Shown piece by piece: positions 11,448-23,452 of a DNA stretch of 64,000 nucleotides. The stretch comes from Hymenolepis diminuta (lineage: Eukaryota; Platyhelminthes; Cestoda; Cyclophyllidea; Hymenolepididae): the NCBI GenBank assembly GCA_900708905.1, contig CAADRB010000064.1:133344-197343 (forward strand). Direction: 5' to 3'. Position 1 is the first letter of the stretch. Every line of letters begins with the position of its first letter. The notes under the pieces were generated by a model. That model saw nothing but the letters and a program-made list of their open reading frames with translations, did not search any database and had not been told where the DNA came from. The position numbers and the translations under genes are program-made.

Positions 11448-14400
11448 ATGAAATCCGCAACAACGAAAGGTCCAACGACAACGGCAACAACAAAATCCAC
11501 AACAAGTACATGGAAATTTGGAAATATTTTCTCCAAAAACAATAGCACAACAACGAAGGTAACCTACACTCGTGATTTAGCTTGTTCCATACTTCGTTTT
11601 GTAACCTCGATATATTTACGCCACCCATTCAGTTAAATTTCTTCCCACGAATATTATTTTTACTTAAATTACGTGAATATTCACTCATCTTGTCGGTGGG
11701 AAACATCGAGCCCATGGCAACTATAAATACACCAAACATTAATTTCATTCACTTTCTTAAGTTCATGATGTTCCATTACTGGGTAAAGTTTTAAATTGCC
11801 ATTTTGAAAACACTAATTCTAAGCATCACTTTTTGATTTATATTTTATTATAAATAATCTAACTTGATAACCACCAAATCATACTATCATGTTTGGTCGT
11901 CAGTTTAGTGATGGAACGGTTAAAACGTTCAATTCTGAAAATTAAAACATCAAATATTAAATCAGGATGTTATATATTCATAATATGTTTAATTATTTTA
12001 ATATGAAATGGACCTTTCCATAAGCCTTTCCTGAAGTTTTGTCTATATTTTCTATTTCAGAAGGAAGACACACACAAAAATACTACGACTGACACAAAGA
12101 AAACCCTTCACTGGACTGAAAAGGTAAAGGGACTCAATGCAAATGATAAAGCAAAAGTTTTGGAGACTGAACTGAAAACTCTCGAAGAAGAGCTTAGGGA
12201 AAGGAATGAAACAATCAAATGTCTTCAAGAACTTCGTTCCGGTGTCGGCCTCAAATCTTCGGCTGCTGGTAAGTATACAAAAGTGGCATAATGCTACTAT
12301 ATTTATGCCAACGTTATTATCCAAAAATGTAATAGTATGAATATATTTAAAATATTTTTTTTCGGCTCAAATAGATGCCATTACCAGTCATTCAAACACC
12401 CTCGTATTTAAACAAAACCGAATTAATATCTACTTTTTAGTCAAACTGACCTAAAATAAACTATTTTATAAAAGCAATACACACGTAGTTCTACTCTTAT
12501 TTGAACATATATTTTTTAATTTTCGTTTTTTTGACGTTATATTTTGATACACCTTTGCCCGTTTTGTCATCATTTTCCCTTATTAATTAAATGTATCATT
12601 TATATTTCTGGTTCATGCAACCAATAGACTAAAAATATACAGTATAGGTCATTTTTGAATTTAATTTACTAGCACATACTGTAAAACTAAGTTTGCAATT
12701 ACATGTTTTTGACTTTCAGATTTCCACAGAATAAAGGACAAAGAGTGCCGACAACTCATTGATGACATACAAGCTCTCTATCATGAATTAGAGGATTTCA
12801 ATCAAACTGTTAACTTTGAGGACAAATCAAAATATGAGCCCCCAGTTGCTCCTGTTGCCAAGCTGATGACCACATCAAATGGAAGCACCAAAGGTGAACC
12901 GATCGTACCGCGGCACTATCAACGCATCAATAGCAACACCTCGAAAGGACCTGTGTCTGGTTCTGAAGGCAACTCGAAACTCGCTAATATTAGATGGAAC
13001 TGGGAAGAACATAATCTCAAAGTCAGTAAATAAAGATTGCTTTATTAAATATTACTTTTTGCATACTTTATCGTGCATAAATATTAACACATTCATATAT
13101 TCAATTACTTCAAAAATGCTGCTCAATTTTAGACCTTGAAATCAAATAAAATAATAAAATATACTTTGCATTTTATCTTTGAGAAATGAACTTTCTAAAC
13201 CTTAAATATCAAGCATTTTTCCCTCTAAGAGGCTTCATTTTTGTATTAATTTCTCAAAATCTTCACTTTTAAAATTTGTATTTTTTTTGGAAAAAGCCAA
13301 TGGCAAATGTGAGATAGCTTATTTAATAACTTAATCCGACTCTATGACTATCTTGTTAAGCCTTTCAAAGTGACGATTAAGCTTACACTTTAACAAGCAT
13401 ATTTTGTCATTGTACAGATCGTTGATTTAAACAATCGTTTGAAGGCTGCTTATAACTACATCAAAGAGATGGAAGGCAAAGCTCCAGCGCCTGAAACAAA
13501 GAGTACCAAGGGTCCAATTTCAGCCAAAAATGTTTCAATAACCGAGAAAGCCCCGAGCCAGGAGGAAAAACATGAGCCAGATCTATGGTATGTTCCTGAA
13601 GAAAAACGTGTGGACAAAAAGCAGAAGAATGCGCTTCTTTCATTGGCTGGAGATGGAGGAAGTGATTCTGATGAAGATGTTTACAAAGCATCCCCGGCTA
13701 AATCTTTCTATGAGCCTCCTTCTAAAATCGAGAAAGAGCCTATTTCAACTATGATGACAGCGAAGGTCTATGCCCAAACTTATGAAAGTGGGGAGAAACC
13801 GGTAAAAATACAAAAAACGTTATTACAGTTTAGATTAATATCCATCTCGAGAGTTTTTTTAATTTACTTCCTTTTAAATTGATTTTTAAAAACTTGAGAT
13901 TGCATTGCAGAGCATCTCAGTTCGTGAAATTCCAGTTAAATTCAAGTCACTTCAAGTTTAAATGAAATATTTCGATATAAATTAATGGAATTCACTAAGT
14001 GTTTGTGTTAATATAGTTAACGATGTGGCAATTTCTAGGAATTGTGAGATTACAGTAGTTGCATAGGTTTCCTGTTGAGTTTTACGAGTCACTGTACAGA
14101 AATGGAATCAATATTCGACAAACCAGTCATTTTATTCTCCAATCGTTTATAACGAATTTTGAAAAATTTTTTTCTATTTTCAGGACTGGCTAGATGAAGC
14201 AGGTGAAATTCACATCACGCCCGTTCAGGCCGTCTTTATCAATTCAATTCATGACAAGGCTGAGAAGATGGGAACGAGTAATAAAAATAGTTCAGCTCAA
14301 AATGTAAGCGTTTTCTGTAAATAGGTATGCAGTTTGAAAAACATTTTCTTGTTTATGTTATTCTACTGTCAACAATTAAGTAGTAAATCCCATGTTGCCT

Positions 14401-15091
14401 AAACGAACGCCTCAAGTTACTGAATTTAAGGGAAATTATTTTCCGACATCAATCCTTTGCGAATACTATTATTTAGATAAACTAAAATAATTATGCATAC
14501 ATTTAGTCCTGATCTAAGAAAACATAGCAGAAGTAGAATAATGGATTTATTTGCTGTGTTATTGATCTACATCATTATTTTTTTCAGTCGACTTTTGAGC
14601 CGAAAATGGCCTCCAATGATGCGCAGTCCAAGAATCAACCAATATCTCAGTTCAGTTCACAGCATTCCCCGGCTGTAAAATCAAAAGTGAATGAATCCGA
14701 CGTAAGACTTGTTAATTATTAAATGCCTAATGTTTCATCTCTTATGATTATAAAGCTTTACTATAATTCAATTCCAGCTTTCTGACGCTGATGATTTGGG
14801 CAAAGGCTCAAATTCTGGATACAAGCCATATGATTGGTCGAACTATCATCCTCAAACATCTTATACAACGTCGTCTACCAATAGTAGCCAAGCTCAAGTA
14901 AGAGTGTTATAAGTTAAATCAAATAGATTTTTGTTTATTTCTAGAGCAAATCTGGAACAACTTCTAGTTACCTCAAAGAACCAGTAACTTCGAGCTATAT
15001 AGAAGAAAATCAACAGAAGATTCAGCCAAGAAATGCTAAACCTGGGAATCCACGTCAGACTTCTCATGGATACGACTCAGATGTGGATTAA
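11448..15091 (+). CDS. Unrecognised coiled-coil, Ser/Pro-rich protein; eight exons
   Basis: Exons: 11448-11558, 12061-12268, 12720-13021, 13418-13801, 14184-14303, 14588-14701, 14778-14897, 14945-15091. They are joined at GT/AG sites with consistent phase and give about 500 residues. Most donors are GTAAGN; the one at 13022 (GTCAGT) is weaker. The first 37 residues are Thr/Ser/Lys-rich. Residues about 55-140 are charged heptad sequence (ETELKTLEEELRERNETIK; KECRQLIDDIQALYHELED) and predict a coiled coil. A second helix starts exon 4 (IVDLNNRLKAAYNYIKEMEG), followed by an acidic patch GDGGSDSDED. The rest is low-complexity Ser/Asn/Gln/Pro sequence, ending in GYDSDVD and a stop. No signal peptide or membrane segment is seen. 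The start is the first ATG in the frame of exon 1; a further 5' exon is possible. I do not recognise the family. A cytoskeletal or ciliary scaffold is one guess without direct support. Confidence 0.8.
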
Positions 15092-16617
15092 AACAAAATA
15101 ATGTCACATATTAATGTTGCGTTGAGTAAACTGCATTTCATCGAAAATTGTTATTTTTTTTCCCCTGAAACCAAATCGACTCATTTTGAAATTTTTGGAA
15201 CATTATTTCATAAAATGTCATTGGACATCGCCATTTTTCATTTCTTATATACCCATCATGATAAACATTACTTTTATTAAAACTTGGAAAATCGAAACCA
15301 ATTTTCTTTCAAAATCGTATATCTTGTTAATTTAATCTCGAAATATTTACTGAAAGTGACTTCACACTTAGAATATTAGTAGCTTAGCTATGTGGTTTAA
15401 GAAACTCCGGAAAATAATGTAGTAGCAACAAAAGATAAGGTCAGCAGTTTCGTAGTGGCCGGAGGGCCAAATTTCCGGTTGTTTCAAGTTTTAGAAAGAC
15501 AGGAACGTTTGAAACGACACATTTAGGAATTTCACGGTTAATGTTGTCGTAGGAACCAATTCCAGTCTTTTCATAAGATTGTTTGGAAATGGAGATGGAA
15601 ATAAATAAAATTCATCCACGAATCACTCATCAAAGCAAAATTAGTGGTAATTCGCTGAAATAATAACATTACTTTCCCAATGTAGATCAAAAAATGCCTT
15701 TCAATTTCAATATTTTTAACCTATTCTTTATTGTTAGTCTTTGCCACCCGAAGAACTTGTGTGCCACAGAAGTAATTAAAACCTCAAAAATAAATAATAA
15801 AAATTCTGTCAGTTTACGATGTTTATTAGAACATGCTGTTGATGATTATTAAGTTTTCTACTATTTGAAAATACTTAATCGGGTCTTAAGAGGTTTCTAA
15901 TAAATTAACTGAGGCAACTGTCAAATATGGTTATTATGTATTTTGCCGTTGCGGTTTGCGCACTTCTGTCTAATCAGAGATTACGGTATAAAAATTTCGA
16001 ACAGAATATTTGATCGTACTGATTATACATGAAAATAGCTCAATAGCAGAAAGCAAATATTTCATGAAATGATTCCAGTGGTTAATACATGATTGGTCTC
16101 AAAATATGCAAAATTTAATTCCAGTAATTTTCATGTAACTTATTCAATATCTCTTTCACTTTCTTCATCCGATTAATTGCTGAGGAGCAGCATAACGGTT
16201 AAAATGTTAAACGCAATTATTTATGTTGCTTATGTTTAACTAAATAGCAGAATTTTATGATGTAAGAAGATCATACGTCGTTGAAGAAATTACTTAAGTA
16301 TAAAGGTCTTTTGGTGAAAAATGAAAATGTAAATCTTAAAAAAATGTTAAATTACCTATAGGATGCATGAAAAAATCAATTAAAAAACATTTGTCTCCAA
16401 TTTTTCATAATTTTACCAAAAAACAAGATTTCTGATTTGTCTTTTTACTCATCGTTTCAAGGTCTACCTCTTTGTAAATCGATCTCGAATTATTTTTCGA
16501 TACGTCATCTTTTACTGTGTTGTTTCTGAGTCTGGTACTATTTTTTCGATAAACTTGATTGTTTTACTATATAAATGAGACAGTTATGTTTATTTATTCC
16601 ACTTTTACCTAAGCCAT
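15092..16617. other. Gap between two plus-strand genes; 3' region of the coiled-coil gene
   Basis: AATAAA occurs at 15600-15605 and again from about 15788, plausible polyadenylation signals for the upstream gene. The rest is AT-rich with no other feature seen. Confidence 0.45.
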
Positions 16618-16641
16618 TTTATTTTTCTTCTTAACAGAACA
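16618..16641 (+). promoter_or_regulatory. Likely spliced-leader or 5' UTR splice acceptor
   Basis: A pyrimidine-rich run (TTATTTTTCTTCTTAACAG, ending at 16637) places an AG acceptor four bases before the ATG at 16642. No matching donor is obvious close by. Such a tight acceptor before the ATG is common where a spliced leader is trans-spliced, as known in flatworms, but an ordinary 5' UTR intron would look the same. Confidence 0.5.
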
Positions 16642-19600
16642 ATGAAGTTAATAATATATATGATGGTCACCTACCTTTTCATCGACTTGGTAGCTTCGAC
16701 ACTTATGCTACCATGGCTTCCCACAATTATTAAAGAATTATGTGAAAAAGATGTGAGAAAAATTAATTTTTTGAATTTAGTCAATTCTTAGGCTGGCCTT
16801 AAAGCTGTTTGGGAGTTTGTTCATACTAAAATTCTCCGGGCTAAAGGGGGAGTTGAACTTTCAGCCAAGGATGCAACATTCATCGGAAGTATGTTGTCCC
16901 CCGATTTTCTTTAATATAATCTTCATGTAAGGTTGCGCAGCCTCTCTTATGTCCCTCACACAGTATATCTGCTCTTCAACTTTTGGAGCAATGTCTGACA
17001 CAATGGGAAGAAAGTCTGTCCTTCTGATGCTTTGCGTAGGTCATATTATTTATTAATTCTGCCTTATTTAAATAGATTATGCACATCTTTTCCCATCTTC
17101 TACTTGCAAGCTCTGGAGTGTCCATTGTATTCTTCCTTCTTGCCCGAATTTTGCTTGGTGCAACTCGAGCAAACGTTGGAATTCTTTCTGCTATGATTTC
17201 AGATGTTTCTGACAGAGAATCTAGAACAGGCGCCATGGCATCTCTGGGAATTGCTTATTCCTTGGCTTTTACCGTCGGTCCAAAAGCTAGTAGCTGGATC
17301 CTCAACAAGCTCTTCTTCAGCAAAGAGTCCAGTGGAAGTGTTCTCGGACCTCATATCGGTCTTTTTGCCGCCTTTCTTGTTTGTATTGATCTTCTCATGC
17401 TCTTCACGTTTCCAGAAACCGCCACTCTTAAGAAAGATACTGAGAAGAAGGTAATTTCCTTCGACCTACCTGCTTAATTCAATTATTTATTGGTCATTTG
17501 ATAATCTCTGTTTTTAGATGGCTCCAAAGAGATCACTTTGGCAGTCACTGAAGATTCTAAACCCGATTGAACTTTTCCGCTTCCATGGAATTGAAGATTA
17601 TCAAAGTGGGTTTTTTTCCTGACGAATATTAATTTACACATGATTTCAAGAATGAACATTTATAATTGTAAAAAATTTTTTTAGCGCGAGCAAAAATGCA
17701 GAAAATGGCGCAAGTTCTTTTCCTTCATATGTCACTCTACTCTGGACTTGAGTGTTCACTTCTCTTTCTTGCTCAACAGAGATTCGGATATACTGGGTGT
17801 GTTTATTGATTTTCCGATAGACCATGGTGGTGTTTGAAATTCCTTGAAAATTTCATTTTGAGGAAATACCATCATGTCTACCATAATGATTCATGTGAAA
17901 TTAGGTGAGAGTCTTTCTATCACCGGTGGTCCTGTATTAACCCATTTTGACGGCCTGATGTGATTTATAAGATTGGGTTATGTATTACTTCATTTTGTAT
18001 TTACCTTACCCGGGTCCATAGCTATGCCTTCTAGTTGCTGATTCTCTAAATAGGGGTACGGAGATTTTATGGTCAATGTACTTGAAGTTTGGCGACAAAT
18101 TAGGAATAAAAATGAACTCATCACAAAAATAGTTGAAATCCAATTTGCAATTGTAGCCAGTTTGGTGAACACCTAGTTTTGACATTATCTGTCTTTCTTT
18201 GCTCTCGCCAATGGAAGTTGAGATTTGTACGATTTTGATTGATCAGAGGTTGAATTAAGGTTTGGTAAATCCATTTCTGTTATTTCATCATTTCTTGCCA
18301 ACATCGCTTATAGTTGGGAAGGAGATTTGAGAAAATTAAGGTGAGCACTAGTTTTCCCTTGAGCTTATTTATTATTGGTTGTTTTGGAAGTGTCTTAATG
18401 ACGCGAGAATTCGTTTTTTTACTAGATTACTAGTAGTCAGATCATAGTCTGACCGGATATTGCGTAATTTTATTTAATCGCTTGAAAATCCTATTTTTTT
18501 TGAGAGTATTAATCAATTTCTCTGTGACAAAAATAATTTTTGAAATAAATCCTTCACTAGGTATCGCAGAAGACGAATATCTATAATCTGGTTATATTTT
18601 TATAAGGTTCGTTATTAGCCATTGGTATACGAGATAACTTGAGTAATTCGACATGCATATGTAGTACGACTTTTTCGATTTCTTAATTTTCTATACTTTT
18701 TAAATTTGCTTTCATGATTTTGTGTTGCAAATCTGCATAGGATTAGTCGTGACGCCTTTGCAGGCGTATTCTTTTACTGCTAAATCATCGTTTCAACATC
18801 TAGAACTACTTAAAAGCTTGTAATGGAGTTGGGATATTGTTGATTGAATTATTTTAGGTTTAATCTGACGTAATAGTTTGTAAAGTTATTTGTCTAATTC
18901 TTGCTGGAATGTGAAAAGGGATTGTGTAGTTAGGATATCACATTAAATCGTGTCATACCAAATATTTTTGTGCATTTAAAAAAAGAAATTGAGGATGAAA
19001 CCCTTTCGCCATGCCAACTTACTGCACTATAGCTATAAATTCAAATATTCTAATCAGAAACAATCCTGTGTATTGAATGAGACTGGTCAATATTTGTTAA
19101 TTGATAGCTGTTCATCACCCTATTCATCTTTTGTATCCCGTACGAATGTTCACTTACCGTATTGACAGGCTAGACTTATAAGACAATGCATATTTTTGTA
19201 AAAAATGTCTTTGATGATGAAGTTGTTGATGAAAGAAGTCTATGCATTATCAACTACACCGACGTAAGGTTCATTGTCAGCTATTTATAACCAAGGAATT
19301 TGTCAGCAGGCAGCCTGAAGAATACGTGACTCAGATGAAGTAAACTTCTGGTTTCTTGATTTTCTCTAATCTTACGCTCTTTTAGGGTTTCTACGATGAA
19401 CCGTTGTAGCTTTCTCACAATTATTGAAGTTTTGATATGTTCCACGATTGTTTGAACAATTACGTAGGCAAATTTTAAGCCACCGGTTAAAACTAAGTTT
19501 TCAATCGACTGAAACTTGGTAAACATAAACGACTGTCGCCAAACATAAACTGACCTGTGGTTACGACGTTTTTTTTTCTGCTTTAGCGAAAAACAATCTC

Positions 19601-20310
19601 ATATCTTCCTCTTCACTGGCGTTTCGATGGTTATTGTTCAACGTAAGTTAACGTTACCCTTCTCAAAAGTATCATTTTTAAACTGCCTTTAATTGCTTAT
19701 TATTTTTAAGATGGGATTATGAAGTACCTTAAAGGTGGCCGCGAGATTAAGACAGTTTTGACCGTAAGTCTTCAGACCTAGTCTCCCCCCTCTCCCCTAT
19801 CCCATTTAAATTCCTTGATTAGCGCTACCACTGCTGACTCGTTTTCCCAGGCCATGCTCCTTCAAGTTATGGCTTACTTGACTCTTGGTTTCTCCATAAG
19901 CGAATGGATGTTCTATACCGGTCTACTGTTCTACAGCGTTACTTCATCTCTCTTCTCTCCAACGTTTAACAGTCTTGCTTCGCTTTCAATTGGATCTCAA
20001 CAACAGGTTGATGTCGAAATAATGATAATTTAAATAGTACTACCGAAATCGGAAAATATGTAGCGCTTTTGTCTTTCAGGGACAAGTTATGGGTATCTTC
20101 CGTTCAATCAACGGTCTAGCACGTTGTGTTGGACCTAGCCTGGTTGGAACTTTGATGTGGAGAGTTGGAACCACCACAACTTTTACACTTGGGGCTGGAG
20201 CTACAATTCTTGTTGCTGTTGTCTTCAAGAGTATTCCAAATCTTGAAGTATTCCCAACTAACGCTCAAGCTAAAGCCTCTACTGTTTCGCCGGAGAAGAA
20301 GTCGTCTTAA
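16642..20310 (+). CDS. MFSD10: Major facilitator superfamily transporter, MFSD10-like; nine exons
   Basis: Exons: 16642-16752, 16792-16888, 16932-17035, 17076-17450, 17518-17605, 17685-17796, 19587-19642, 19711-19763, 19851-20006, 20080-20310. That is ten coding blocks, nine if the 16932 block is counted with its neighbour across a 40-bp intron. They give 460 residues in one frame. TM1 begins at the N terminus (YLFIDLVASTLMLPWLP). The loop between TM2 and TM3 carries the MFS motif A as GAMSDTMGRKS. TM4-TM6 lie in the 375-bp exon, ending in FPETATLKK. The C-terminal half has SGLECSLLFLAQQRFGYT and VMGIFRSINGLARCVGP. The overall pattern (D-L-x-x-T-L-x-L-P start, Q-R-F before TM8, MG-x-R-S-x-x-x-LAR) matches MFSD10/TETRAN, an organic-anion carrier of the tetracycline-resistance branch. 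The substrate here is unknown. AATAAA at 20380-20385 follows the stop by about 70 bp. Confidence 0.88.
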
Positions 20311-20379
20311 TTTCCTCTCATTTATATATGTAATTGTCTATGTGTGTCTATTTATTAGTTGCCCGGCTATTACTAGTCT

Positions 20380-20385
20380 AATAAA
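20380..20385 (+). terminator. Polyadenylation signal of the MFS gene
   Basis: A canonical AATAAA lies 70 bp after the stop codon of the MFS gene, in a T-rich 3' UTR. Confidence 0.7.
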
Positions 20386-20399
20386 GTGGATTATATTGA

Positions 20400-22820
20400 T
20401 ATTTACTTTTCATTATCCATGGCAAAAGTAAAATGTTTTATAATAAGAACCTAAGTGTTGGTAACTGTGCATCTATAATGCGACCGGCGCCATCATTTCC
20501 ATCCTCCAATCCAAATCAATTCCAGAGAGGCGCTATCAAAAGTGTGCTGATTGATTTGTGAAGTGGTTCCGAAAAGAAACGCACGAAATTAAGCTCACGG
20601 ACATTTCAATCGCTACATTGCAACGTTAAAATTAGGCTTAAATTGAAACAAGTTGTTTGAAAGGCGAAAAATGCTCTGACAAGGATCGGAAGTATAATAT
20701 CAGTACTGTCATCAGCACACCACTTCAAAGTTATAATCATGACGTGGTCGTCCATCATTTACTTATTGGTCAGTTGTCTGACCATTCACGTTCTGCCTTG
20801 AAAGGATAATGGAGTCCAGTGATTGGCTCAATCTTCTCCGGTCGAACAACCTGACCAAACCCAATTCTATGTATAAATGGATTATTAACTATATTAATAA
20901 ATGGTCTGGGTACTAAACTAATCCCGCCCGGTTAGACCTTAGTTTTTTTCTCTGGAGTCTGAGCAGATGTACCATATCTGATTGTAGGATCTGATCATAC
21001 ATTATAACACAAATTAAGCCGAATAAAAAGTCTAAAAGATCCTAAACATTAATTGGAATCAAACAATTCGTCTCAAAAGAAATATTTGTCACTTTGTCTG
21101 AAAACTTGCAGATTTCGCATCTCCATGTTAATTATGTTAGAAGAGAGTTTGTTACCTAATTCGCCAGTGCAGTATCATAAGAACTATGGATACATCGCTT
21201 ACTATGCTGCAGACTGGTAAGTCTGGGTTGGCCAAAAGTCCATCTAAGAGACGCCAAATTACCGGCTCCAGCGCATCTCAGAGTTGGAAGCGTGACGTGT
21301 AACAGAATACCTGGCAGGTACATGCAAGATTGGAGTTACTGTTTACTGGTTTTAAATGACAGGCAAATAGGACAGAATATCTTTTACATACCCCGAGTCC
21401 TACGCTTAATATAGAATGCAAAAGAAAAACGGAGAAAGTGATAGCAGCGAGAGGAACTGCCGCGAATACAATCGCTATTTAAATTTCCCTTTGTTTAAAG
21501 TAAATTTGACAGCCTTAACCTCATTGCACTGGGGGTCTTACAAGTTAAGTGAAAGCGAATTTACAATGACCATGAATAGTTATTAATATATTATCATTGA
21601 TGTATTCATGCTGGTAAAAATGGGGATAGGATGTTAGAAAAATATCACAAAACGCAAATTCCGTTAAAAGAAAGCGTTTTATTTATTTTACCATTGAGCA
21701 AGGTGTGCAGAGTGTAATATGTTACCACGGTTGTCCAAAGGGACCTCGAGCGCTAAAACATTCTGGAAAGCGCAAACCAAATCTCTGTATCGACCAAATG
21801 CGGGCGATACTTCCCAGCCAATTAGCGATCATTAATCGTGATGCGTAGCGTTAATCATTAATCATTTACAGTAAACTCTCTACACGATTTATCCTGTATT
21901 CTCACTACTTTGGATGTAGCCTAGTTAATTTTGGGGGTAATTTATGCTAGGGAATTCTGATTGCAACTAGTTGAGCTCCTAGGAAGATTGCTAAGGCTCA
22001 GTCAAGAGCTGATTTCTGTAGTATCCGCTTCCTCCCAGATAAGCTCTTCTGGAATTATAAGGTTTGAAGAATAGATCGGATACTTTCTTGCGTTAGTAAA
22101 AATCGGGTTTAATTGTTCATTCTCAACTATTCTGAGAGTGAAAATGACAGAGAGCTATGGTGATACCTCAAATTATCAAGATAAAACTCTTTATATTTTA
22201 TTTTCCATACCTCTAGTTTTTTAGAAACCTGATATCCTTGCATTCAAATCTAATTTTGAAACGAATATAACTGATTATAAGATTTACAAATTATGATAAT
22301 TGGATGGGACTTAATAAGTCTTAGTGCTCTGAATAATCCCGGTATTTTGTGATCTATCCAATAGTTACTACTATCCTTATGTCTGCATAAACGTTATTAG
22401 AAAGTATTTACCGACCCCGATAGAGTACAACTTCATTATATTCCCTACCAATAAATCAGCCACAATACCAACTTATCTCAACCCCATTCTCAATCTCTCC
22501 AGTTCTTATTGGTGAAGACTGAAATAAATTTGGAGGATATTGCTTATAGAGTAGTTGAAACGGTAATCAGAAGTCTAGCTGCTGACGTCCCAAAGTTGCG
22601 ACCCTGAAGTGGATCTGGGCAATTTTCTCTAAAATACCTTTGCTTATTATGGAATACCGCACAATACTGCACTACAAATAGTCCGTTAGAAATAAAAAAG
22701 AAAGCTCTCTTCATTATAAAATGTGTCAATTTACATATATGTATATATGGCCTCACAAATTGTGCGAAGCGTTCAAAAGCAGGGATCAGTAGTAAGTCAG
22801 AAACTGGAGGTGCAGAAAGG
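20400..22820. other. Interval between convergent genes, nothing recognised
   Basis: Separates the plus-strand MFS gene from the minus-strand arrestin gene. Only short frames without family character are present. No RNA gene or clear repeat was found. Confidence 0.45.
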
Positions 22821-22977
22821 AGTGGTATTTATTGAAAGAGGAAAGGGATCAAAAGTTAAGGGATAGATAGAAGAATCTCATAGTTATGGGTGAATGCCCA
22901 CAAAGACAGAAAAGTATTCGAAAATTAGGGAAGAGGAGGTGATAAAATCACCAGTCTCATATATGTCTACTTTAATA

Positions 22978-22983
22978 TTTATT
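22978..22983 (-). terminator. Candidate polyadenylation signal of the arrestin gene
   Basis: Minus-strand AATAAA about 220 bp past the arrestin stop codon. A second AATAAA at 22828-22833 is an equally good candidate. Confidence 0.4.
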
Positions 22984-23202
22984 AGTAGTATATTCGTGAT
23001 AATATATGCAGAAGTGCATGGATTATGTACAAATGGAGAGAGGGCTCGTTTAACCCAGTTTCCAACATTCTTTTTCTTCTTGAGGTAGTAACACGGAGAT
23101 TGTGCGAAGGAATAGAGTATAGTTAGGTTGAAGGAAAGATAGGAGCACGATTATTTTTACTGATTTACCGACTGATAGGTATCAATGAGAAGTTGATTAC
23201 TG

Positions 23203-23452
23203 CTATTGTTGCTGCTGTTTTTGTTGTTGCTCCATCAAGCGTAGACGAGCGAAATCTTCAAAAATTAGATCATCTGCATCTAGGATTTGAGATTTCTGAG
23301 GAGACACTGTGGAGATAGGAGTTAGGTTTCGAGGGACAAGGGCATTAGATGTTGAAGGTTGTTGGATGGCACTGATTGCCATGGCGGACGACATCAGAGC
23401 TGGAGAAGCGGAAGATGAGAGCGAACTTTGAACACATCGACCATTCGCAAGG
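23203..23452 (-). CDS. Arrestin last exon: AP2-binding tail and poly-Gln end
   Basis: Codes for 83 residues. A Ser/Ala/Pro-rich lead is followed by [14 protein letters not shown], which matches the [15 protein letters not shown] tail of animal beta-arrestins. It ends in EQQQKQQQQ and TAA. The AG acceptor at 23453-23454 follows a T-rich tract; phase 2 with the preceding exon. Confidence 0.93.

Noticed and set aside
13439..13882. 147-codon plus-strand frame as a separate gene
   Set aside because: It is exon 4 of the coiled-coil gene read past its donor at 13802.
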